Shown one piece after another: positions 16,320 through 22,632 of a DNA stretch of 51,025 bases; the first letter of the stretch is position 1, and the number at the start of each line of letters is the position of its first letter. The stretch is from Youngiibacter multivorans (GTDB taxonomy: Bacteria; Bacillota; Clostridia; Clostridiales; Clostridiaceae): the NCBI RefSeq assembly GCF_017873395.1, contig NZ_JAGGKC010000030.1, positions 1 to 51,025 on the forward strand. The letters are read 5' to 3'. The position numbers and the translations under genes were made by a program. The notes under the pieces are model-generated. The model did no database searches. It saw only the letters and a list, made by a program, of their open reading frames with translations, and had not been told where the DNA came from.

Positions 16320-17630
16320 TTAAACCTCCTGCCTGTTAATTCTTGTCTCAATGAATTCACTTACTACCCTTGTCATGCTGTCCTGGTTCCATTTCCTCGG
16401 GTCAACAGGGTCAGCCTTCAGCTGAAGCACCGGTATACCTGCATCCTCCATCATCTTTGTTATGAAGTAGGAGCCTTCGACCGCCTGCATGCAGTTTTCA
16501 GGTACCAGATACACCACTCCGTCAATCTTGTTGTGCTGAGCCTCAGATATGAACCACTCAGCGTTCCATGGAGGCATATGGAGAAAGTCTTCCATGCCTA
16601 TGAATCTTGCCGCAAGAGCCCTTAGCGGGTCCTTCTCGACTCCGTTCCTAATGTATGCATCAGCACCCATCGCCAGGTACATTGACCATACGAATGCCGC
16701 ACCGTACTTCTCCTCGAAGTACTGATAGAATCCCAGGTTGAACCATAGTCCGCGTCCTATCCACATGAGTCTGATCTTTTCATTTGGGACTGCCTTGTAG
16801 TCGTCCTTTACCCTTTGCTCAATCTCATTATAGAAGAATTTCGCATGGTCCGCTGCCCATCTTGTACCCCTCTGCCACTGGGCCTGCATCACCGCATTGA
16901 TAGTGTCAGTTATCACAGCCGGTGCCGGACATCTGTCCGCAATGAGGTTCCTGGCCATCTTGTAGTATCTTTCCTGCTCGTTCACAAGGTTCATGACCTC
17001 GATGAGCTTGTTCTCATCGAACATCCTGCCTGTCTTTATCTCAAGGAAGGCAATAAGCCTCTTAAGCTCATCAACTGCCGCATCAAGCCTCTCCTCGGAA
17101 TAAAGCTCCTCCCATCTGTCTTCCGCCTTCTCCCACCATTTTTCAGGCACTGAAAGAGGCACGGTATTTTCCATCGGATAGAATTCGGCACCGTATCTGT
17201 TTGCAAACAGCTCGAATATCTTACCCTGTGAGTCGCAGGTTAGCCTTGTTATTGCCATAGTGGGCTTTGGCAGTCCATTCCAGGGTGCGTCGCTCTTGTC
17301 CGGGTCAAGGGACCCTGCGAAAGCAGTTGCACAGTATGAGCACAGGTCATCCCTGTAATTAGCTTCCTTAAGCAGAGCGAAATACTTGCTTGACATCTGC
17401 TTGGCGGAGCATATTGCAGCCCACCACTGGTTGACTACGAAGGGGATGTCCATGGCTCTCAGGATCTCCATCGGCACATCCGCATTGATGTATGCGAAAT
17501 CCTCTCCTGAATTTACCCTGTCATGTATTCCGGCAAACCATTCCTTCTGGTATGTACTTGCAAGCCTCGCTGCTTCCATAGTCTTCACTGATCGCATTGC
17601 GCCATCTTGAGTCGTCTTTCCCTTTTCCAT
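16320..17630 (-). CDS. 2-hydroxyacyl-CoA dehydratase/benzoyl-CoA reductase family, cluster-bearing subunit
   Basis: 436 residues, distantly like HadB/HgdA and benzoyl-CoA reductase subunits. Aligning by eye with the canonical subunit at 34977-36212 gives three conserved cluster ligands: Cys97 (DDLCSYC), Cys132 (RLTCDSQGK) and Cys380 (VPENC). The C-terminal ADPVDPRKWN matches the DGDQADPRNF stretch of the canonical one. It probably binds the active-site [4Fe-4S] and the substrate CoA-thioester. It is separated by 1 bp from both neighbours. The family does radical dehydrations or ring reductions; which one applies is unknown. No activator gene is in this operon, so it may use the one at 36230. 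Confidence 0.85.
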   Translation of the reverse strand: MEKGKTTQDGAMRSVKTMEAARLASTYQKEWFAGIHDRVNSGEDFAYINADVPMEILRAMDIPFVVNQWWAAICSAKQMSSKYFALLKEANYRDDLCSYCATAFAGSLDPDKSDAPWNGLPKPTMAITRLTCDSQGKIFELFANRYGAEFYPMENTVPLSVPEKWWEKAEDRWEELYSEERLDAAVDELKRLIAFLEIKTGRMFDENKLIEVMNLVNEQERYYKMARNLIADRCPAPAVITDTINAVMQAQWQRGTRWAADHAKFFYNEIEQRVKDDYKAVPNEKIRLMWIGRGLWFNLGFYQYFEEKYGAAFVWSMYLAMGADAYIRNGVEKDPLRALAARFIGMEDFLHMPPWNAEWFISEAQHNKIDGVVYLVPENCMQAVEGSYFITKMMEDAGIPVLQLKADPVDPRKWNQDSMTRVVSEFIETRINRQEV

Positions 17631-17631
17631 G

Positions 17632-18816
17632 TCAGCAGCCTCCTTTCATGTCCGATATGAATGCGGTTATATCCGCCCTTAGCTTTATATTACCTGTAAT
17701 TTCCGTTCCCTGCTTCGCAAGGTAATCGACTTTCTTGCCCATGGCTTTTAGCCTCTTGTTCTGCTCAGGGAAGTCCCACGAAGGTGAATCCTCGTAGATC
17801 CTCAGATAGAACAGTACGCCTTCGGCTCCTGATGCTTCAACTGCATCGGCAAGTGCCTCCACCCTCTGGGAAACGAACGCCTTCTTGGAACTGAACATCC
17901 TTAGCATGTATCTGTCGACAATGCCCCTTACAGGATCTAAACCTGTATTGACATCCCTGTCCATATGTCTGTCGCCCCAATCATGGTCTTCTGAAACGAT
18001 GAGTCCGCCGGAAGCTTCAACCAGTTCGTAAAGCTCGGTATTTTCCTGGACGCTGCCAGTCATGTATACTTTAGGACCCGAGAGCTTTTCCCATGATCTG
18101 GCATCCTCGATCACCTGATTTACCAGCTCAGTATGCTCCTTCCTGTCCATGAAAAGAGAGCTTCCGATTACAACCAGGGCCTCACTGGAATTTACAGTCG
18201 CATTCTCTCCCTTTCTTAGTGCGGAGAAACTTCTTAAAGCCGCTCTGTTTTCGTTGCAGACTTCGCTTGCAGCCCTTATCTCAGAGTCAGTCAATGCCGT
18301 TCCGCTCCAGCTCTCTACCTCTTCGATGAACCTTTTTATGGTTCCCTCGTTCCTGACCTGATGCATCCTGGTCCTTGTGAACAACCAGTCTATGAAGTAA
18401 ACCGGGGGCACCTTCTTCTCGGGCTCGATATGATGCACCTCGCGCAGATAGAAGTATATCCTTATCAGGGCATCAGTCGAATTGGAGATGACTATCCTGT
18501 CAACCAGATCATAGTATGTCCCATCCACAATCTTCTGGAATTGTGCACGTATAACCGGATCAAACGAAAACTCCAGGTACTGGTTGGCATCCCTTAAGTC
18601 CGGGTCCTTGTCCGCATATAGCCTTACCGGCAGATATCCTGCTGCCATGAGTATCTCGTCAGGCACGTCACAGCCCAAGGTTCCGACGACTTTCCTGCCT
18701 CTTGCCTTCGCATCTACAATATAGCTTTCCCTGTTGTCATAAATATTCTTCAATGCAGCAAAGGCTCTGCTCTGCAATGCTTTTTCCCTTATCGCCACAA
18801 CAACACTTCCTTTCAC
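17632..18816 (-). CDS. 2-hydroxyacyl-CoA dehydratase family subunit lacking all cluster cysteines
   Basis: 394 residues, related to the HadC/HgdB-type subunit. By eye alignment with the canonical partner at 33817-34977, the three cluster ligands (Cys73, Cys100, Cys324 there) correspond to Asp86, Thr114 and a Glu in the LRIYEDSP stretch here. The surrounding fold signatures remain (GTYYDLVDRIVISNSTDAL, EGVLFYLRIYEDSPSWDFP). The protein therefore probably carries no [4Fe-4S] cluster and may be a structural or substrate-shaping partner. Heterodimers with one cluster are reported in this family (2-hydroxyglutaryl-CoA dehydratase of Clostridium symbiosum). The reading frame is intact. It overlaps the CapA-type gene by 4 bp. 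Confidence 0.85.
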   Translation of the reverse strand: MKGSVVVAIREKALQSRAFAALKNIYDNRESYIVDAKARGRKVVGTLGCDVPDEILMAAGYLPVRLYADKDPDLRDANQYLEFSFDPVIRAQFQKIVDGTYYDLVDRIVISNSTDALIRIYFYLREVHHIEPEKKVPPVYFIDWLFTRTRMHQVRNEGTIKRFIEEVESWSGTALTDSEIRAASEVCNENRAALRSFSALRKGENATVNSSEALVVIGSSLFMDRKEHTELVNQVIEDARSWEKLSGPKVYMTGSVQENTELYELVEASGGLIVSEDHDWGDRHMDRDVNTGLDPVRGIVDRYMLRMFSSKKAFVSQRVEALADAVEASGAEGVLFYLRIYEDSPSWDFPEQNKRLKAMGKKVDYLAKQGTEITGNIKLRADITAFISDMKGGC

Positions 18817-19952
18817 TTTTCCCTTATCGCTATCTCGTCATCCACCCAATCAAATGTGGCGTTGAGATTAGCGAGCTCTGTTATTCTGTCCATGTACTCA
18901 CGGACCCTGTCCCCGCCGTTTGATCTTTTTACCGCTTCGGGTATTCCGGCTTTGTTTACTATGAGAGGTATGAACCTTGTCTCCACTATCTTCCTGTCTT
19001 CAATTATGCATTTGGCAATTATCGAATATATGGAATCAGGGTGGAACGGATACGTGGGATATTCAGGATCCGGAACAAATCCGAATCTCTCCACCCTCGC
19101 CCTGGCCCAGGCCTCCGGATCGAACACCTCGGTTGCCTTTCCTTTAGTGCGCCTCCAGTTCGGTCCAAGTGAAGGCACCCAGGCAATCAGGTTGTTAAGT
19201 CCGTGGAAAATGGTCTTTCCCTTGTAGATCTCTATTCCGTGCAATATATGGGAGTGACTGCTGAAAATGATATCTGCACCGGCATCAATTGCGCCTCTTG
19301 AGACGAATTTCTCATAGTCCGCTATTTTGACGGCCTTATGGACTATGCCCTTGTGAAGATATACCGACAGCACATCACATTTTTCTCGAAGGTCTTCAAT
19401 ATCCCTGATCATTCTTTCATATGATGTAAGTTCCGGAAAAGTGTAGATCCTGTCAGGATTTCCTCCCGGATTTGCAACATCTCCAAGCTCATAATGCGTG
19501 ATTACATCGACGTAAGCTGCTCCTGCCTTTTTAATTCCTGCATTCATGGCCTTAATTCCAACGCAGTTGTAGTTGAGGAATCCGAACTTCACAGCATCCT
19601 TTTCGATGATTACCGGTTTTACCGCTTCATCTAAGTTTCTGCCAGCGCCCGCATGAGGTATTCCATTTTCATCAAGCCAGTCCAGTGTATCATGAACACC
19701 AGTCTCGCCTGCATCATAGATGTGATTCCCCGCCATGGTCACCAGGTCGAACCTTCCCTTAAGCGGCTCCAGATTCTTTAGTTCCCTGTGCAGATCGTCA
19801 AGCTCAGGTGCGGTGTCGCTGTAAGGAACCTCTAGCTGAGCGAGGACTACATCTCCACTGCCAAGTACGCTGTCGATTCCTTTAAAATACAGCTCTGGGT
19901 TTTCGCCAAGAATGGTGTCTCCACCAACCAGCATGGTCATTCTTTTTTTCAT
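18813..19952 (-). CDS. CapA-family metallophosphoesterase-fold protein, cytosolic
   Basis: 379 residues of the CapA/PgsA family (calcineurin-like fold). Metal-site motifs are visible: GGDTILGE at the N terminus, AGNHIYDAG, YLHKG, and SHSHILHG. Unlike membrane-anchored CapA of polyglutamate capsules it has no signal peptide or anchor, so it is cytosolic, and no capsule genes (capB, capC) are near. The start at 19952 (MKKRMTM) is preferred; an upstream in-frame ATG at 19994 would lie inside the 29-residue peptide gene. Its stop overlaps the next gene by 4 bp, so it belongs to the same pathway, perhaps hydrolysing an amide or ester of the imported compound. That role is inference. Confidence 0.85.
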   Translation of the reverse strand: MKKRMTMLVGGDTILGENPELYFKGIDSVLGSGDVVLAQLEVPYSDTAPELDDLHRELKNLEPLKGRFDLVTMAGNHIYDAGETGVHDTLDWLDENGIPHAGAGRNLDEAVKPVIIEKDAVKFGFLNYNCVGIKAMNAGIKKAGAAYVDVITHYELGDVANPGGNPDRIYTFPELTSYERMIRDIEDLREKCDVLSVYLHKGIVHKAVKIADYEKFVSRGAIDAGADIIFSSHSHILHGIEIYKGKTIFHGLNNLIAWVPSLGPNWRRTKGKATEVFDPEAWARARVERFGFVPDPEYPTYPFHPDSIYSIIAKCIIEDRKIVETRFIPLIVNKAGIPEAVKRSNGGDRVREYMDRITELANLNATFDWVDDEIAIREK

Positions 19953-19968
19953 ACACTTCCCAGCCTTT

Positions 19969-20058
19969 TCAAATATGGAGCAGCATGTTGACAATGGATA
20001 TCAGCACTGTGAATAGCACCACTCCTATGATAACAAGCCTTTTCTGATTAATGGTCAT
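19969..20058 (-). CDS. 29-residue single-span membrane peptide
   Basis: Reads MTINQKRLVII then a hydrophobic stretch to VNMLLHI: a short positive N terminus and one membrane helix (about residues 8-27). GGAGG lies 7 nt before the ATG, the strongest ribosome binding site in the operon. It stands between the CitMHS permease and the CapA-type gene; its stop lies 16 nt before the CapA start. A small permease subunit or modulator is likely, as with other small membrane peptides encoded beside transporters. I do not recognise it as a named family. Confidence 0.65.
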   Translation of the reverse strand: MTINQKRLVIIGVVLFTVLISIVNMLLHI

Positions 20059-20065
20059 TTTCGTC

Positions 20066-20106
20066 CCTCCTCTGGAGGAGAATGGCAATCCTTGAGGATC
20101 GCCATT
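20066..20106 (-). promoter_or_regulatory. Intercistronic hairpins that cover a ribosome binding site
   Basis: Two hairpins on the minus-strand mRNA. The first (20081-20106) is a 12-bp stem with one mismatch. The second (20066-20078) pairs CCTCC with the GGAGG Shine-Dalgarno of the 29-residue peptide across a 3-nt loop. This could limit translation of the peptide or of the genes after it, or protect the permease message. Confidence 0.5.
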
Positions 20107-20123
20107 TCCAACTCATGATCAGT

Positions 20124-21425
20124 CTAGAAAGGTATGATATTAAGAACTCCGGCAGCTACTGTGACGATTATTCCAATTGCCCATACATACTTGAAGCTGT
20201 ACTTCAGGTGCGCTCCCATTTCAACGTCTGCAAGTCCAAGAGCCAGGTACGGTGTAGGTCCTATGAGTGTAAGGTTTGCTGCAAGGCATGAACCCATGAG
20301 CAGCGCAGCTGACAATATAAGAGTACTTATTCCGTAAGTCTTTAGTATGGTTGCAAGTATCGGAGCAAGAACCAGGTATACTGTATCGCTTCCGATAATC
20401 ATGGAAAGCGGTACTGAGAAGAACGAAAGCAGTATGGGGAGACGTTCTCCCATTCCTTCAGGTATTATGGAAATGAATGCATTTGCCATTCCGGCTATCA
20501 TCCCCGTTCCGCTTGTTATACCAACCAGTACGCCAATTGCGAATATTATTATGATCATGTTGAGTGCAGCTCCGCCATATTCTCTTATCTTGGCACTCTG
20601 TTTCTTTACATTCGGGTAATTTACAACTAGTGCTATACTGAATGCCAGCATGAAGCCGAGGTTTGTCTTTAGGACACCAGTCAGAAGCAGGATAATGAGT
20701 ACAAGTGTCATTACCATGTCAAATGCAAGTACACCCTTGCTTACAGATATCTTTGCAGGCTCGTCGATAGTCTTCTTGAGCTCTGCGAACTCTTCATCAG
20801 TCATTCCTGCGCCGTTCTTCCTCTCAACCTTTCCTACTACAATTACGCTTGCGTAGGTAAGGAGCAGAGCGATTACCTGCAGAGGTAGTATGTACATCCA
20901 AAGCTCCTGGGGATCCCCTCCGACTGCTGAAGTAAGTCTAAGTACTGATGAACACCAAGGTGTAACGTTCATCGAGCCAGATGCGAGAGCCGCCATAAGA
21001 AGAAGCGCTTCAGGTCTTATCTTCATCTTCTTGAAGATTGGAAGCATGGTAGGGATCGTTATGAGCATCGTTGTTGCTCCTGATCCGTCAAGATGAGAGA
21101 TTGTAGCAACGAAGGCCGCCATGAGAAGCACCATTTCAACCTTGTTGCCCATATACTTCATGACCTTCTTGACTATGACGTCGAACATGCCGACATCACT
21201 GAGCAGACTGAAGTACATGACTGCGAAGGCAAAAAGAGCAGCTGTATTAAGGACTGATTTGAGGCCGTCTCCCATAAATGTGTTGATCTTGTTCAGGTCA
21301 TAGCCGCAAAGCGCTGCTCCGATTATCGGTATGATGACGAATACGGGGGCTATTGAAACCTTTCCCCAAAGTAAAATAGCAACTATGATGGCAATCATCA
21401 GGAATCCTACCAGTGTCACATTCAT
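20124..21425 (-). CDS. CitMHS-family citrate-type permease
   Basis: 433 residues, about 11-12 membrane segments. Typical CitMHS stretches are SHLDGSGATTMLI, NVTPWCSSVLRL, and near the end LTLIGPTPYLALGLADVE. The family carries metal-citrate complexes with protons; relatives may take other hydroxy-polycarboxylates. It opens the operon that continues with the 29-residue peptide, the CapA-type protein, the dehydratase-like pair and the CoA-transferase. The substrate is therefore probably a polycarboxylic or hydroxy acid later loaded with CoA. AAGGAG precedes the start, and an inverted repeat at 21530-21548 is a candidate operator. Confidence 0.9.
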   Translation of the reverse strand: MNVTLVGFLMIAIIVAILLWGKVSIAPVFVIIPIIGAALCGYDLNKINTFMGDGLKSVLNTAALFAFAVMYFSLLSDVGMFDVIVKKVMKYMGNKVEMVLLMAAFVATISHLDGSGATTMLITIPTMLPIFKKMKIRPEALLLMAALASGSMNVTPWCSSVLRLTSAVGGDPQELWMYILPLQVIALLLTYASVIVVGKVERKNGAGMTDEEFAELKKTIDEPAKISVSKGVLAFDMVMTLVLIILLLTGVLKTNLGFMLAFSIALVVNYPNVKKQSAKIREYGGAALNMIIIIFAIGVLVGITSGTGMIAGMANAFISIIPEGMGERLPILLSFFSVPLSMIIGSDTVYLVLAPILATILKTYGISTLILSAALLMGSCLAANLTLIGPTPYLALGLADVEMGAHLKYSFKYVWAIGIIVTVAAGVLNIIPF

Positions 21426-21529
21426 TCTCTTTAATCTCCTTTTATTCTTTCATTTAACCGGTTGACTCAATTGTATGCTCCGGGATTTTTTTACTGTAGG
21501 TACAGAATGTATAGATTTACATCTTTTTT

Positions 21530-21548
21530 TATGTGCAAACTGCACATA
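21530..21548. promoter_or_regulatory. Perfect inverted repeat upstream of the CitMHS operon
   Basis: TATGTGCA-AAC-TGCACATA, 8-bp arms, about 105 bp before the permease start. It lies in the 295-bp gap after the activase gene, next to A/T-rich promoter-like sequence (TATACA on minus). A candidate operator for a regulator encoded nearby; which one is unknown. The rest of the gap holds the terminator at 21644-21670. Confidence 0.5.
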
Positions 21549-21643
21549 TGGAAAAATCGTTTACTTCACATCCAAAACCTTTTAACCTATCCTTGCCAGT
21601 GCCCGTGAATTCTTTGGATACGAGACTATCTTCTCATCAGTGC

Positions 21644-21670
21644 AAAAAACGGCCTGAGCGAACTCAAGCC
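21644..21670 (-). terminator. Terminator of the glycyl radical enzyme operon
   Basis: On minus: an 8-bp stem (21651-21658 with 21663-21670, one mismatch), loop TTCG, then six T. It lies about 50 nt after the activase stop and separates that operon from the CitMHS operon. Confidence 0.8.
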
Positions 21671-21720
21671 GAATATAAGGTGGTATTGCGGTAGCTTCAT
21701 ATATGGCAGGCCTCTGCCTG

Positions 21721-22632
21721 TCAAATTACCTCTATCCCATATGAACGTATTATGGTTCTAAGGTTCTCCATCTCGCCCGATCCCGGCGCATGGCTGATAA
21801 ACGAAGGTTCTTCCTCAAGCTGGCTTTTCTTGCCAACTCCAAGGTTATGGTATGGCAGGAGGTTAACCTCCTGACAGGTCCTTACGTTGTCTCTCAAGAA
21901 GGCTGCCATAAGGCGCGCATTATCCTCAGTGTCATTGTATCCGGGGATTATCGGGGTCCTTGCTATTATGGGAATACTCATCTCACTTGAGATCCTTGCG
22001 AGGTTCTCAAGTATCCTTTCATTTCCCACTCCAGTGCCCTTTCTGTGCATCGTGCTGTCCATATGCTTTATGTCATATATCACCAGATCGACGTATGGAA
22101 GGATCTCCGAAAAGGCCCTCCAGTCTGCGTAACCGCAGGTCTCGATTGCAGTATGTATGTTGTTTTCCATGCATCTTCTGAGGATGTCCCTGGCAAACAG
22201 CGGCTGGAAAAGCACCTCGCCTCCGGTAATGGTAACACCACCGCCAGAATTTCGGTAGAAAAGCGCATCCTTCGATACCTCTTGATACACATCATCCGAG
22301 GTCATGGTTTTCCCCATAATGGTCCGTGATTTCGAAGGACATACCGCTGAACATTCACCGCAGCCTGTGCAAAGTGCCCTATCAGTAATTACCTTGTCAA
22401 AGTCTTGCCTTATTGCATTCTGTGGGCAGGTTCCGATGCACCCGAGGCAGCCTGTACAGGTGTCCCTGTTATACATGAGCTGCGGCCTGACAGAGTTCGA
22501 CTCCGGATTCTGGCACCATAGGCAGGATAACGGGCATCCCTTCAGGAACACGCTGGTGCGGATGCCCGGTCCGTCATGTATTGAATAGTGCTGTATGTTG
22601 AATATTGTCCCCTTCGAATCAAGCGTACTCAA
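21721..22632 (-). CDS. Glycyl radical enzyme activating enzyme (radical SAM)
   Basis: 303 residues. The radical-SAM motif is CPLSCLWC (Cys-x3-Cys-x2-Cys), opened by the family signature FNIQHYSIHDGPGIRTSVF. Two extra [4Fe-4S] motifs follow (CTGCLGCIGTC and CTGCGECSAVC), as in activases of eliminating or decarboxylating glycyl radical enzymes rather than of pyruvate formate-lyase. It uses S-adenosylmethionine to abstract hydrogen from the glycine of its partner. The start is TTG within the last codons of the partner gene (14-bp overlap) with AGAGAGGA before it, which implies coupled translation. Confidence 0.94.
   Translation of the reverse strand: MSTLDSKGTIFNIQHYSIHDGPGIRTSVFLKGCPLSCLWCQNPESNSVRPQLMYNRDTCTGCLGCIGTCPQNAIRQDFDKVITDRALCTGCGECSAVCPSKSRTIMGKTMTSDDVYQEVSKDALFYRNSGGGVTITGGEVLFQPLFARDILRRCMENNIHTAIETCGYADWRAFSEILPYVDLVIYDIKHMDSTMHRKGTGVGNERILENLARISSEMSIPIIARTPIIPGYNDTEDNARLMAAFLRDNVRTCQEVNLLPYHNLGVGKKSQLEEEPSFISHAPGSGEMENLRTIIRSYGIEVI

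Noticed and set aside
17632..18816. Pseudogene explanation for the cysteine-less dehydratase subunit
   Set aside because: The frame is intact over the full family length, is tightly spaced with its neighbours, and keeps the motifs around the lost cysteines.
18813..19952. Capsule (poly-gamma-glutamate) biosynthesis role for the CapA-family protein
   Set aside because: No signal peptide, no membrane anchor and no capB/capC/capD genes; it is embedded in a CoA-dependent catabolic operon.
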